Positions 1-13,933 of a DNA stretch of 64,000 nucleotides are shown in pieces. The notes below the pieces were generated by a model that worked only from the letters and a program-made list of their open reading frames with translations, did no database searches and had not been told where the DNA came from. Position numbers and translations under genes: made by a program. The stretch is from contig PUQB01000125.1 in NCBI GenBank assembly GCA_003024785.1, positions 186,001 through 250,000 on the forward strand. Reading direction: 5' to 3'. Source of the DNA: Selaginella tamariscina. Its lineage: Eukaryota > Streptophyta > Lycopodiopsida > Selaginellales > Selaginellaceae. Within the stretch, counting starts at the first letter, position 1. Every line of letters begins with the position of its first letter.

Positions 1-14
1 GCCGGGTAACCTTT

Positions 15-365
15 TCACTTAACAAGATATTCACGTTTATGTTTACGTTTTCGCCACCCATGAACATTCCTCCCTTTTAATATTGCCTCAACTTCGAACT
101 CTTTCTCCTCGCCAATTAATTCTGGGGGCAGACATAAATTATGATATCTATTTGGATGTTTCTCATCCTTGTGAAATGGTTTGAATAAATTAATATGAAA
201 CACATTGTGTATTACTCTCAACTCTGGAGGAAGATCTAACCCATAAGTCACATTTCCTGCTTGCTTAACCACCTTGTACGGACCTATGTAGTAAGAGTCA
301 TTGGAACCTTTAGGTTTTTGGTACTCAGCAATACCATATCTCCAATTTGATACTCTACATTTCAT
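15..365 (-). pseudogene. Gypsy integrase C-terminal tail fragment
   Basis: This open frame of about 116 codons contains the GPYKV motif, followed by the VIHNVFHINLFKPFH segment and a region ending in W-R-K-R-K. That is the typical integrase C-terminal GPY/F module plus linker toward a chromodomain in plant Ty3/gypsy polyproteins. It is the left-most recognisable coding piece of the minus-strand element and continues beyond the window edge. No full polyprotein frame remains. The domain identity is clear; whether a chromodomain follows cannot be seen. Confidence 0.8.
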
Positions 366-726
366 TGATGCTTATCATATTATTAACAATACCTTTCTTG
401 TGCTGTAGTCATCGCTTGACAAGTAGCTTCCCATGTACGATATAACTATCTAGCGAACTCTGTTATAGAGGGAACTCGACTGACATCATCCTTTGGTAAC
501 ACCATGCTTTGAGGAATACCACCCTTATTTCTAGTTAACACCTCCATTGGGCTAGTGTGTATCGAATTATTATAATATATCTTAACCATATCCAAGTGTT
601 TAGCCCAATCAAGTTGATCACTTTGAACATAGCATCTAAAATAATCCTCAACTTGTCAGTTCACAATCTCGTTTGACCATCTGTTTTCGGATGGTAAGTC
701 ATAATAAACTTCAATAACATACCAAA

Positions 727-951
727 CTATTTTAACAACATTCCTGTAAATCGAGGATCTCGATTTGAGATCACTGTTTCTGGTAGTCCACACACTCTTA
801 TGACCTTGTGAAAGAATAATTTTGTTGCTTGTTTTACATTCACTGTTGGTACAATTGGAATGAAATGAACAAGCTTTGAAAACCGATTGACCACTACCAT
901 GAGAGCATTGAAATTACTAGATTTTAGCAATCTTGTAACAAAAAGTAACAA
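727..951 (-). pseudogene. Gypsy integrase core fragment
   Basis: This short frame contains VVNRFSKLVHFIP and GLPETVISNRDPRFTG. These match the integrase catalytic core around its first and second acidic residues (D in 'VDRFSK'-type and 'SDRDPRF'-type motifs). The first acidic residue is replaced here by N (VVNRFSK), and the second motif reads SNRD instead of SDRD. The copy is therefore almost certainly catalytically dead. It belongs to the minus-strand gypsy remnant. Confidence 0.8.
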
Positions 952-1508
952 TTTGAAATGGTTGCTCTAAAATTGATATACACTACAACTTTCCAGCTCA
1001 TTTTTGCGATCAACTCTTCACTTGTTGACATGTGGGGCATGTCTTAACATACTAAAAAATGTTGTTTATCATTCTTTGTCTGCTGTAAGCGTGATTCGAT
1101 TATCCTCGAAACCCCTCATTTCAATTACATGTTTATGAAACCATTCCATACCCAACACAAAGTCAAACCTCGTCATATTCAAGACAACTAAGTCTAGTTT
1201 AGCCTTTCAGCTTTTGATTTGAACAAGAACTTACCTTGCTATATTATTAATATTTTGAAAACCTTTGTCAAAATTGATCTTTATTTTACTCATTTTTGCT
1301 ACATCTAAATTTAATCGACAAGCTAGACTAGTTGATATAATTGCATGTTGCTCCAATATTGATAATCATTCGGACTCGGTCCCTTGTGTCCTTTCTGTCA
1401 AATATAGTAAAGAGTTATTACATGTTTTGACTTATCTTTTGGATCTTTAAGCATTTCAGGTTCAACAATTTTCTCTTCTACCATCACTTAAAAATGTCTC
1501 GATTGTTG

Positions 1509-2346
1509 TGACAATGCCTGACATTCTTTAGCAAAATGACCTAACTTATTGCAATTATAACATTTTGGAACTCTGCTTGTGGACTGTGAAGGAGTAGACT
1601 TCGGAGTCGGGCCCTTGCTTACTGAGGTGGTGGTAATGCTAACAGTTTTTGAAATCCAATGAGTTTTGATGTGTTCGAAAACTTGTAACTATCGACAAAG
1701 GACTTGACTTTGATTTGATGGTGACTGAGTTGGTTGTTATCGAACCTTCTCCACCTAAATGTTGAGGATAACTCTGCAGTTTAGGTTTTTGTTTCCTCAC
1801 CCTTATTGTACAACATTTAACAACATGCCATAAACAACCTTTTGAGCTACCTCTTAACATTTCTGATAACTTGTTGACTTGTACCTTAGGATTTCCCTTT
1901 GAATCTTTTCATTTAGGTTAGTCATGAAGCAACTTTGAGATTCATCATTGCTCATATTCGAGACCAAACGTTGTACACTGTCGAATAGATAAACATAGTT
2001 CATCGGGCTTTCCCAAATTCCTTGTTTACAAAGTGCCAAGTTAGCATGCAATCACAATATGAGGTCAATCGGCATATATTGCTTTTTGATTTCATTTTTC
2101 ATGCATTTTCTAGATGTTTTGGTATCCACATTTACCTTTAACAATCCCTCACCAAGTTTTACTTCTCCTTTGAGAAACTACTTGGCACACGCCATATTTT
2201 TTTGTCTTTCTCATGGAAGCAGAATTGAAATAACTTTCCATATCATATAACCAATCATCAAGAACTTTGTGGTCTTTTGAGCCCATAAAATCCAAAGGCT
2301 TGACCAACTTGAACTTACTAGGACCATTACCATCTTCACTTGTCAA
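1509..2346 (-). pseudogene. Gypsy gag and zinc-knuckle remnant
   Basis: The minus-strand frames 2346-2149 and 2051-1854 resemble plant gypsy gag. Key segments are FKLVKPLDFMGSKDH, WLYDMESYF and SFMTNL-like text. A CCHC zinc knuckle (C-Y-N-C-N-K-L-G-H-F-A-K-E-C) is encoded at 1563-1509. The frames are broken several times. A parallel gag remnant with the same KFKLVK segment lies in the opposite orientation near 4990-5090, which links this element to the inverted copy downstream. Confidence 0.7.
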
Positions 2347-2975
2347 AGAATTTGATCTAGACGAACCTAACTTTGAATCATGTTTCTTCTTCTTTTTGTG
2401 TGTCTAGTTGTGGAATATCTGGTACTATGGCAGTTGCTGAAATCCAAATGACAACATTATCAATCTAATTGTTCAACCCTAAAACATCCCTTTAAAGTTC
2501 ATTTAGGACATCCATCATTATTTCTCGCCAACTAGGCCACTATCTAGCCCTAGGGGGTCGACCTGAGTCAACTTCATCCATCTTTTCATTTTTGAGCCTC
2601 TGCGACAGCCCTCTCTACCTCAGGCTCTAGCTGCTTTCTCTTGCTCATGTATTAAACCCTAGTTTCAACACTTAGAGAATATGCTTGGAATATATCAATA
2701 TGAATTTTGGAAATACCCTACACAAGTTGTACACCCACATATGTCAGCTCAAACCAGCACAAGACTGTCATACATACTTAAAATCTCACGCCAACTCACT
2801 AAACAGTGTTCTCTAAAGTTTGATAACTCACATGATCAAACTCCCTACACAGAATACAAACATGTTAACCAAAAGTGTTAAAGTAAATCAATAATTTAGG
2901 GTTATCTAAACATTGAAAACACCCTATGACTTTAGGTAGTCCTACTGACCGTATAGAACTTGCTTTGATACCAAT

Positions 2976-4159
2976 TGTTAGAGTTTTTACTTGGTGCCAC
3001 AGAGGCAGCTTGCCAAATGCCAACTTGGAATCCCTCTTTTGGAACCCCACAAATCTGGTAAAGTACCCATATTAGGAACCCATCTCTTAGGAACTCACAC
3101 TTCAGTTGGCCAAGTCCACAATCAAAGGCTCACCTCGTGAGTTAGTATGTGGCCTCTTGATGTTCAAAGAGAGCCCATTATTCTCTTACTGGTGGAAGCT
3201 TAAGTTTGTGTTGTCAAGATACAACCCTTATTGTGGCCTCAGTGTGTAGGGGTATGTTACACCCTAAGGGTTATATTAAAGTTTTTACCTTGTGCCATGA
3301 AGGCGGCTTGCCAGATGCCAACCCTAGAATCCCTCTTTGGAAACCCCCGCAAAGTACTCATATTAAGAACCTGTCTCTTAGGAACTCACAGCCAAGTCCA
3401 CGATCAAGGCTTACCTCATGAGTCAGGATGTGTGAGCTAGCCAAGTTGCAAGTATCGTTCCCAACTTGGCATGGATGAGGCGGCCGGAGCAAGGCCTCAT
3501 CCACTAGTCTTGCGGAACGTGAACTCAACAATCCTTTCTAGGCTTGCGAGCGGGTTAATAGACCCAAGAATTAACTAACTCCTTGGATGTGATGTACATG
3601 GTCACAAGGGTGAAATCTTGTCAATGATAAGGGTAGGCTAAAGTGAAGGTGGGACATACCCCTGTCGTGTGGAAGTTAAATGAGCATGTTTCCTACTACA
3701 TCTAGGGTTTATCACACAACTCAGTAGGTAACAACAGTCAAACCCGAAGTAAAGGGTCGAGTCATAATAAAAACTATGACAGGTTATTCAACCCTTATTG
3801 TTGGTGATCCACACCCATGTGACCGGGTACATTGCATTCAAGAAGTTAACCACTCATTTCATCTAATAACCTGCTCACAAGATTAAGAGGCATTGCCTAA
3901 GTACATGTTCCACAAGACTAGTGGTTGAGGCCTTGCTTCTATCGCTTTGTCCATGCTAAACTAGCAACAACATTCACAACTTAAATTGTTACGCATCCTA
4001 ACTCACAAAGATGAGCATTATTTGTGTACTTAGCCAATGTGAGTATGGGTTCTTAGAAGCTAGGTAGGTTATTTTGCCAGATTTGTGAGTTTCTAGTAAG
4101 GGGTTATAAAGTTGACCTTTAGCAAGCTACACTTGTGGCACCAAGTAAGAACTCTAACA
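2976..4159. repeat. Inverted pair of gypsy LTRs
   Basis: The segment starts with TGTTAGAGTTTTTACTTGG and ends with the near-complement CCAAGTAAGAACTCTAACA, so its edges form an inverted repeat. Internal blocks also match in inverted orientation, for example around 3480-3530 and 3905-3960, both containing a CAAGACTAGTGG-type block. The LTR start is also tandemly repeated at about 3273-3420. Primer-binding-site-like sequences flank it outward on both sides: 2961-2973 on minus, and a degraded one at 4161-4174 on plus. The simplest reading is two LTRs of one family placed head to head, each belonging to an element pointing away from the other. Confidence 0.6.
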
Positions 4160-6130
4160 ATTAGTATTAAAGCCTAATTTCTGTAGTCAATAGGACTACC
4201 TAAGGTTCTAGGGTGTTCCAATAACTTTAGCATGTTAAATGATGTTTAACTTAGTACTAAGTTCTTAAAATATTCAATATCTTTCAGTTAACACATCTAT
4301 ATTTTGCATAAAGAGTTTGATCTTGAGAGCTATTATTCTCTTCAAAGAACACATGCTTAGCAAGTCAGTGTGAGATTTGAGGCATGTCCAAATTTCTTGT
4401 GCTTGTCAAAAGCTAATGCATGTGGGTGTTTAACCTATGTAGGGTGTTTCCAACCTTGAGTCAAGAATATTTTAAGCATATTCTTTGAGTGGTGATATTT
4501 GAGTTTACTATGATAAGTAAAAGTGACCAATCTGAGCCTAAGGTAGAGAGGGTTGTCATAAAGACTCAGAATGAGGAAGAAGAAGAAGCCAAACCTATGC
4601 AGGGTGTTTCTAAACTTGGGCCGAAAATATTTTATGCATATTCTTTTAGCGATGATACTTGAGTTTACTATGATAAGTAAATGTAAACAATTTGAGTCTA
4701 AGGCAAAGAGGGATGTCACAGAGACTTAAATGAGGAATAAAAAGAAGCTGAACCAAAAGGTCAACCCCTTGGAGTTAGATCATAGCCTGATTGGCAAGAA
4801 ATCATGATGAATGTCCTAAATGAACTTTGAGACAATGTTCTAGGGTTGAATGATCAGATTGATAATGTAGTAGTACAAATTCCATCGATTGGCCCAATAC
4901 TCAATGATCCGAAACCAAGTTCCCCAAACAAAATAGTGTGATTCAGAATTAAGTTTCTCTAAATCAGAGTTTTCATTGGAAGAAGACATTGATGGTCTTA
5001 GTAAGTTCAAGTTAGTTAAGTCTTTGGATTTGTAGATTCAAAAGATTACAAGATTCTTGATAATTTGTTTTATGATATAAAGAGTTACTTCAAGGTCGCT
5101 TATGTAAAATATTAGAAAAGGTCACAAGTAATTTTTTAAAAGGGAAGCTAAAACTTGGTGGTGTTGTCAAAGGAAAAAAAAATCATCAGAGCTCAACTCA
5201 CCATGACATAATCCACCTTAGAAGCTTTGCATGTCCAAAGCATCTATATATAATATTTCTTAGGGTCAATGAGAGGACTTGGTTATCTGTGGCCATTAAC
5301 TTTTGGGCACTTCCCTCCAGTTGAAATGCAAGCTACCCTGGGATGCTTTTGCACATGTCACACTCACTTGATTTGAAGCAATAGACTCTTGAAACTCATA
5401 ACTCTTGGGCATGCTTAGGGGAAAACACACGTGGTTGGGACTTGATGGCCTTAAAAATGGTGCATTGTGAATAATTCATACTAATGACACATGTCTTTAC
5501 ACACAAAGAAAAGAAAAGAAAGACAATTATGAATAAAACTTGAGTTTTGCACTAATTAATTTTTATATTTTATCATAAGAGTACACATAAAATATTATAA
5601 TCTTGTCAAACCTATTTACAAAGAAAAAAAAAAGAAAAGAAGAAGCTTGAGAAGTGATTTGTTCCCTCTTTCAAACCCTTGAACCTTGTTTTCCTTATAT
5701 ACTCAAAATAATATAAAGAATGCATGTAGGCTAAGGTAGGGGTGTAAGATAGAAAGGGTTACATAGGAATAATGGTAGGGGGTTATGAAAGAAGGTGAGC
5801 TTGACCCAACTTGGTACACATAAATGATAGGGGGTTATGAAAGAAGGTCAATTTGACTTAATCATACACTCATAAATGAAAGGGGTTAGACTTGACTTTG
5901 ATTTGGGAAAAGTTAAAGTAACTTATCATGAAGGTCACAAGGAAGATACATGGAAGATGACAAGAACAGTGTTTAACCAAAGTAAGCACTAATTACATGC
6001 ATTAGTTAATAATGTTGACTAAGTTGACTATGTAAGAAAATACAACAAAAGGTAAAAGTGAATAGCTAAGCAAAATAAAATGTATAGATATAAGTAAAAG
6101 ACTAGTTCACTACATGCATATCAGGGCTAT
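4160..6130 (+). mobile_element. Degraded gypsy internal region, plus strand
   Basis: After a degenerate primer-binding site (4161-4174) the plus strand carries gag-like text near 4990-5100 that mirrors the minus-strand gag at 2346-2149. No long frame survives. The part 5450-6130 is an A/G-rich repetitive tract including GGGGTTATGAAAGAAGG-type blocks. It recurs at about 41190-41880, so both stretches belong to the same repeat family. The exact 3-prime boundary is not visible, and the end given here is where resemblance to 41.2-41.9 kb stops. Confidence 0.55.
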
Positions 6131-8860
6131 CAAGGTGATGGTCCAAATTTTCCCGTGATAATGCATTGCTGAATGTAAACATGGACACTGAAACAATTGA
6201 AGTCGTATGAAACACAAAATCAAAAATCAATACATGTTAAATGATCTTAGATGGCGATTGCAAGCCAACTTGACAGTCTGTAAACAAGGACTTGGGAAAA
6301 TCCGTTGAATTATTTTTACTAGTTTAAATGTGTGTGATGACGAAGCTCAAAGTTGCTTCATGGTGAACCTAAATTAGGAGACTTGAAATGAGATCCTAAA
6401 TTACAAACCAACAAAGTATCATGATTGTCAGGAATATTTGTACAATAAAGGGGATGAATTAAAACTTACGCAGTGGAGTTATTCTTTAATATTTGAGTGA
6501 ATAAGCATAGATTAATTTCTAAAATTTAATTTTTTTTTTTATACATATGATTTCATATGGTTTTACAAGGTGCATATATCATGGTCAAGATAACCATGTA
6601 TATAGTTTTGTACAATATAGTTTGAGCATCAAAAAATAATTTTTGAACAATATATTTCATCCTTAAAATTACTGAAGTATAAAAATTGGTTTTTGTGGTT
6701 TTTATATGGTTTTGATTGAAAATTAAGTTGTATATTTATAATTAATGTAAATTTTAATATATTAATGGATGATAAAACTTCAAAGGTTGTTTGAAATGTA
6801 AATTTTTGAGCATAATTTGCAAGGAGAGAAATCAATTCCCCACAACTGTATATATATGTAAACAATTGGGAGTACCATTATATATATATATATAGTATGC
6901 ACTAAATTTAATATATAAGAAAAACATGTGGAAACTATTCTTGTTAATATGTATGTCAAGTGCAAGTGCATTAAATATTCAAAAATATGCCTCTCCGGAA
7001 TATAGTTTCTTGGACAACACTTCCAATAGGATATGTGGTGAATGAGAAGAGTGAGTTATTATATAGGGGGTACCATTATATATATAATATGCACTATATA
7101 TACACAATAAGTTATTATAAGTATCTATATATCTTTAATGAAGTAATATATATATATATATATATTATATATTATAACATATGACTATGTTTTAAGTGTG
7201 TAATCCCATACATAACAACAAATATACTTATGTGTGTAAGTCTCTCTTCTCTCTCTCTATATATATATATATATAACACATGTGATACATGTACATACAT
7301 TACATCTCCATTGCACATGTGACAAAAAAATAATGCTAAATTGATATTCTTAATAAATTATGTTAAGTTCATATACGATTTCTTTTTTATTTAAATTATT
7401 TTTGCTAATAGTTGGTTAATCTACACCGTCCAATTTAGAAATAGGTTTCAATCTTCATTATTTAATTAAAAGTTAAAACTAAAAAACATCAGTGTTGCAA
7501 AATCATTATTGCATGTTGGCCATAGAGTTCCACTTTAGCTTTAGGTGTGTGTGTCTCACTCTTTCCTTATTTTTTATTTTATTCTTATTTAAAAAGGGGC
7601 AAAAGGAAACAAGTAAATAGGGAAAAAGTAAGATCAATACTTCTTTATAAAAATTTCATTTTTAAACATATTATATAATAATATGTATACATATCTCTTG
7701 TGTGTGTGTATATATATATATATCTAAAATATATTAACATGTAAATGATACACATTTTAATCAACATATATAGATTTTATAATATGATCATATGTAAAAA
7801 GAATGCTTAAATATATTGTTATTATATTATATAGGTTATGTATGTAATATAAAATGTACACATATATGCTACACATGTGAATGTATATGTATATTGGTGT
7901 ATATATTTTATGAATGGTAATATATATATCAAAAAAGAAAAGAGTGTGTATTGATTGTTTATTTTTATGAATAATATTATTAAGTGGACAAGTTGAGGAG
8001 TTCTATATAGAGAGGTTGTAAATTTATTGTACATTGACTTCCAAGTTTCAATGGTAGATCCAAGGGCTTAAAAAGCGCTTGGACACCTTCAAATTTTTTT
8101 CTTTAATAAATATATAAATATATATACATATGTGAAGAAAGTGTATGAACGTGTATTTTGACAAGAATTTACTCCATTCATTCAAGTGTTCAGAATGGAA
8201 TATATTATATATATATATATATTATATATAATTATCTTGTATACATCACTTATGCATTTCTTGTTGAAGACCCTCTTTCTCAACATACACATATTATACA
8301 TGTACATAATTATATGTATACAATGAGAGAGATGGAATGATTTTGGTGTGTGTGTATGTATATGTATATGCATTGTTTATTTATTTATATACAAGTTGGC
8401 TTATTTAACATGAGGCTTTGGAATTAAAAGTAGTACACAAAGACATCAAAATAAATAACATATTATTTTGGCTTTGCAAAATCATGATCATAAAAAACCA
8501 TATAGAAAACCAAATGGCTGAACTTCAAACTAACGATAATGGCTAGCTAAGTCATATTAAAAACCATGTAAAAAAACCAAGTGGCTAAACTTCAGACTAA
8601 CCATATTGGCTAACTAGATCATATAACAAACCATATTATAAATCACTCAATAAACTATTATTCCAAACCCAATGAAAAACCATGTCACCTTAATAGTTTA
8701 GTTTTTTCTTGTGGTTAGTTTGAATTTCAGCCATTAATTTTTTATATGGTCTTTTGAATAAAAAATTATGACTCACTGTGAAGGTTCAATAAACATTTAA
8801 ATGAATCGCTGTCGGTCTGAAGTGAAAGTCCTTTTGTAGGAAGTTTCAAAGTTTTCAAAT
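6131..8860. other. AT-rich non-coding stretch with TA microsatellites
   Basis: No credible coding region is seen. The stretch is rich in (TA)n tracts, for example at 6877-6892, 7147-7176, 7255-7275, 7707-7722 and 8200-8231. Two near-identical blocks of about 70 bp, containing 'AACCAARTGGCTRAACTTC', are repeated between about 8490 and 8640. Open frames here are short, low-complexity and unsupported. Confidence 0.6.
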
Positions 8861-10950
8861 GTACTGCCAAGACCTTCAAAGTTTCAAAAGCTGCTAGGTT
8901 TGTTAGTAGTAGGTTAAGGGCTTAGTCTTGAAGTCTATTTCTCTACAGTCCACAGGTAAGCTTCAAGATGTTTTAAGTGCAATGAGGTTGGACACTTGTT
9001 TAAGGTTGTACCAACCATAACTTGCCTTATTGTTATCCAAAACAAGACTAACCCTTTATTATATTTAACATGAAAGATACATTGAAGGGATTGAGTCTAA
9101 ATGATGATTGATAGGGGAATTTTATTCATCTTTGTTATATTTAAATTCAACCAATGAGTTAGACTAATTAATATGAAATTATATGTTTAATCAATTTGGT
9201 CAAGATTCTTAAAATATTAACGTTATGGCAATGGCAGCTTCTGTTCAAATTAAGGATTGGAAAGCTATATTAGACTTAGTTATGAATATGACAGAATTTA
9301 ATTTTGTGTTGACTATAGATTGGTTTCACAAACATATGAATAGAAGGATCATGTGACAATCGTATTACACTCACGACATATAAGAAGGGTGACATAAAAT
9401 AATAATAAAGATGAAAACATTAATTGACAAAAATTAGAATCTTATGTTTCTTTTCTTGACATAGTTGCATAAAGCAATTAGGGATCAAGAATGAGTATTT
9501 CTTACAATGGTTCTAAATATTAGTGAAAGTAAAATAGGAGATGATCGTGAGCTCGTTTCTGATCCTATTATGGAAGTTCTAAACATGTTTAGTGACATGT
9601 TGTCAAAAGACTTACTGCATGAGTTACCTCCTCACCAAGATGTGAATCACATAATAAAAATTTTGCCAGGTTCTTCTCCTCTGGCAAGGGCACTTTATTG
9701 ATTAAGTTAATAAAATTAAAGAGGCAACTGGAAGAGTTGATTAACTAAGGACACATTCATCTTAGACAAGGTGCACCAATTTTGTTCATAATGAAATATA
9801 TGTGTGTGGATTATCAAGCAGTGACTTTAATAATTATCAAAATTAAGTATTCTCTTCCATGAGTGGATGTAAGAGATTGTTTTTCTAACGTGTTATGGTT
9901 CATTTGAGTTTTTAGTTATGCCATTTGCATTGTGCAATGCTTCATTAAATTTTTGAATGATGTGTTTAGAGACTATCTAAACAAAGTTTGTGATCACTAA
10001 TTGAGGAACATTCAAAATAAAGAACTAGTTGTACAATAAGGAAAATAAGTGAGTGTTTGATCAAACCAAGATAAATTTCTTAAGACATTGACACTTGATC
10101 TTATGTGGGAAGGTCGTCATGGATCTAATAAAAGTACAAGTTGTTACTAAGTGGCATATTTTAAAAGAATGCATGAAGTTAGATTATCTCTTGATTTGAC
10201 AAGGTATTACCGTAAGTTCATAAAATATGCAATGTTACCAGATTTCTCAAAAACATTTCATGGTGTTGGCACTCTAGTTCTAAAGTCCAATTAAGCTTAA
10301 AAAGATTCTCTTTTAAGCATGTATTGTGGTTATCGAGTTTCAAAGATCCATTTTAAATAGAGTGGGATACATTAGACTTTGTAATTGATAGTGTATTGCA
10401 GCAAGAGGACTTCTTCTCAAAAAGTTAAATGCAACACAAGTTCAATAGCCTATTCACAAAAAGAAAATGTATGCTGCTATCACTTCCTTAAAATACTGAC
10501 ATCATTATAGTGTGACTATAAAATACTTTGAAACGCAACTGAAGTTATCGCTAAAATACATTAAATAGCAATAGAATTGGCTTGATTTTAACATGAAATT
10601 AAACGTAAGGTGGGAAAAGACAATGTGGTGCAGATGCACTCAATAGTAAAGCTGATCTTTATATTATGTTGGTTCTAGTTTCAACACTAATATATGAATT
10701 TGTAACAACGGGTCCTTAAGCTGAGTTTGTTAAGAAAGCTTTAGATATGAAACAAAGGAAACAAATTCATAGTGGAGATGGATTTCACATGAAAGATGTA
10801 AAACAGCAATGAATGTAAAAAATGCAAGTGTAATGTCTTGTTAAATGAAAAGAGTATTCAACATGTGAATCAACATGAAAACCATTGGAGAATCTACAAA
10901 ACAAAATGGAATTAATGAATAAGTTTAAGGCGAGATCTCAAATTAATAAT
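8861..10950 (+). mobile_element. Second decayed gypsy polyprotein, plus strand
   Basis: Plus-strand fragments appear in polyprotein order. A zinc knuckle (R-C-F-K-C-N-E-V-G-H, with the last cysteine lost) lies at about 8965-9000. A retropepsin-end motif (NFVLTIDWFHKH) lies near 9300-9345. The reverse-transcriptase entry region is at 9507-9701 (LPPHQDVNHIIKILPGSSP, the usual LPPxRxVDHxIxLxPG block). The RT palm segment FEFLVMPFALCNA is near 9900-9950, and RNase-H-like remains lie around 10360-10530. The YxDD motif is not found. Stops and frameshifts are frequent, so this is an inactive relic. Confidence 0.75.
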
Positions 10951-13740
10951 AATGTTAAGGAATAAAATTTACTTTATTTCTTGTTAATCTAATGCCAGCT
11001 AACTAATATAAATTCTAGTTAAAGTAGAAAACTTAACTAATTTGTTAATAACAGACTTTGCAAATATGCAAAAGTCTCTATGTGATTTTATGTCATAAGT
11101 GGTGTCTTTGACAATGGAGTTAGTAGCTTAATGATCAACGGTTATAAAGTACTTGGCTTTTGCATAATGAAGGAAAATAATGAAAAATATGTAAAAATTT
11201 TATTGACTATACATAGAGTGATTAACATTAATTTTTTGATTAATTTTTTAACCTAGTCTAGTTTTGACAATGAATACATTCATATTTTTTAAAGGCAAAG
11301 GATTTTATTATGACTCTACTTTATATAATGGAGGCTACATATTGTACTTCATATTGGGCCTCTAGATATAGTGAGAAAAAACCTCATTTGATGCACTTAA
11401 GTCCTTGGGGGTGGTTTAGTTGGCTGTCACTAAGTACATCAAAATTTTTAGGTAAAGGGTGAAACTTACTATCCAAAACTCTCCTTTTTATTTAGTCAAA
11501 ATTAAGATTTGTAAGTGTGTCAAGTGAGTTTGACATATCAAATATGGTTAGGGATGCATTTTGTAAGTATGTAACTAATTTTGTTTGAATTAGTACTATA
11601 TATTGTTGATCAAAAACTATTCTACCCATTGTCAATTTTAAGTGGCCAGAAATTCGGTTTCATAAATTTAATTTTTCTTAATTTTAAAGATTTAATGTAA
11701 CTTTGATTGTGGAATAGGTTTTTCAAAATGACTTATTTATTTACTATGTATCAAATTCATCAAACGTGAAAAAAATATTATTAATGTTAAGGTTAATAAT
11801 AGAACATAAATCAGAATATTAAAATCTTATTTATGAATATAGAAAAAGAAGAGATAATAACAAGAGATTTAATTAAATATAAAAACGGCTCATGATAGTG
11901 TTAAACTGAAATGTTTCTATTCTTATTTGAACTTACTTATACATTGTTTTGAAGAGATTAAGTCATGCTTTTTAATATGAATCTCAAGGTATATGCCAAT
12001 ATATATATTTGACAAAATCTAAGAAACTGCACATGTGACAAAATTTGGAAAGATGATAATGATTATTTAATGTTTATAATTAGCTTGTTACGCATGGAAT
12101 GTTCTTAAATATTTTAAGATATATTTTAATATCACCATTAACATATTATGTTGGTTCATGATACCATCCTTTTTTGGCACTACGAATTACATCACAATTG
12201 ACTTTGTTTATTAAGTATTGACAATGAAAATGATCTCTCAACATATCATGATGCATCACTTTTTGAACATTTTGGTTATAAAATAACTCTAAGAAGCTTA
12301 CAAAGTTCTTTCAACCCACACAATTCACACATACTTTTAAATTGATATATGTGGAACAACCATTGAAACTTGGAACATAGTATTTAATCAATAAAGAAAC
12401 CCTTGGGAAACCTTTTGAATTTAAAGGAAATATTAATTTCCCCTCACTTTCTTATACATTTCTAACATGGGGCAAGTGTCCCCAATTTTTTTTGTCTTTG
12501 ATTGTTAATAATTAATATGTTGTGATTTTAATATATTATCTAACACATTGGGTAGAAGCTAAAGCTTTATAAAATGTCGTAATTCATAATGTTACTATTC
12601 GTTTCAATAGTTTAATGACATTTTGTTTTAAAATTAATTTTGTAATATTTATGATACTTAAAATTTACATATGAAGATTTAGAATTTCTATTGAACCACA
12701 TAGTAGAGACTCAAAAATGCCTTTAGAAGTTAATTTAACTTATGATTATACTAGGTATGTAAAAGATTAATATTAAGTAGCTTTTTGAACTAAGCACTTT
12801 CCCTTAGCAAAATACATAGGTCATGCCCAAGTTAATAAAAAATTAATATAAAATAACTTATTTAAACTAAGCTCTTCCCCTTAACAAAATACTCAATGGG
12901 GTTACAATTTTTATCATCAATCATTTCTTCAATATATTATTGATAATATTGCCCTTTCAGAATTTTTAAGACTTGAAAAAAAAAAAGACTTACTCCATTT
13001 TTCTTATGGAAATAAAAGTTCTGCATTAAGTTATTTCTCAAGTATATCATATGTATTAGTGACACAAGGGGAATAATATAAGGTAATTAAGATAAATACT
13101 ACAAAAGTTAACTAGTTGTTTATAATAAGAGTAATCTTATAAGAAGAATAATGTAAATTTGATTTACAAGACAATTTAAATAAAGTGTGGGGTATATCTT
13201 TCTTTAATATATATAACTCTTAACTTAAATTCACTAGCCATTTCTATGTATTTATTGTGCCTCTGGGTCATATTTATATTTATAGAAGATATACATGTAA
13301 TAACAAAAACATGAAGATTTTCATTAGATGAACTCAATTTAAATATTTCATATAAAACCATTAAGTTCTACATAAAACCATACAAAATGGAGTAAAGCAA
13401 TATCAATATGATGTGTCAATTTTTATTACACATATATATACTTGAATGTTCTGCTTTAAATTATTTTGACAAATACACATACAGCACCTTAATTGGATTA
13501 ATTAAATGGATCTATTAATATTCATGATAATGCTATATGCATTCATTTGGTCTTAAAATTCCTAGTGTTTAATGAATTAATCAAAATATAGCTTTCACAT
13601 TATGCTTAAATATATGCATGTGTATGTGAGAGCCAATATATAGAATCACATACGAATATACGTGTGTGTGAGGTTTATTGGTATATATAAAATTAAGAAA
13701 TTAGATATTTAAATTATTGTGAAATTGTAGGAACCCTAAA
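10951..13740. other. AT-rich intergenic DNA, no gene seen
   Basis: No coding exon, RNA gene or repeat boundary could be supported in either strand. Open frames are short and lack family resemblance. Part of the left side may still be gypsy 3-prime sequence (for example 11300-11560), but nothing diagnostic remains. Confidence 0.5.
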
Positions 13741-13933
13741 CACAGACGGTAAAAATTATAAAGAATTTGAAAACATTTTTACAATTCCAATTAATGCACA
13801 GGAAACAATTTTATTCATGTCATACCATCATAATCGACAAACAGTTTATTTTACGAAAAAAGTGTGCTATAAATAGAGAAAAAATGGAGCAAAGCCGAAT
13901 ATTCTCTTTCACCAGCTCCAATTACATTAGCCT

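Larger units (their letters stand above)
1..2670 (-). mobile_element. Internally deleted Ty3/gypsy retrotransposon, minus strand
   Basis: Read on the minus strand, retroviral-type domains occur in the expected order from right to left: gag (about 2346-1854), a CCHC zinc knuckle (1563-1509), a retropepsin end (about 1185-1085, with the FVLGMEWF motif), an integrase core fragment (951-727) and an integrase C-terminal tail (365-15). Reverse transcriptase and RNase H are not found between the protease and integrase pieces, so the copy is internally deleted. A primer-binding-site-like sequence complementary to initiator tRNA-Met, TTGGTATCAAAGC on the minus strand, lies at about 2961-2973 just before the LTR edge at 2976. 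Stops and frameshifts are frequent, so the copy is dead. The family assignment rests on domain order and the integrase tail, which resembles plant chromoviruses. Confidence 0.8.
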
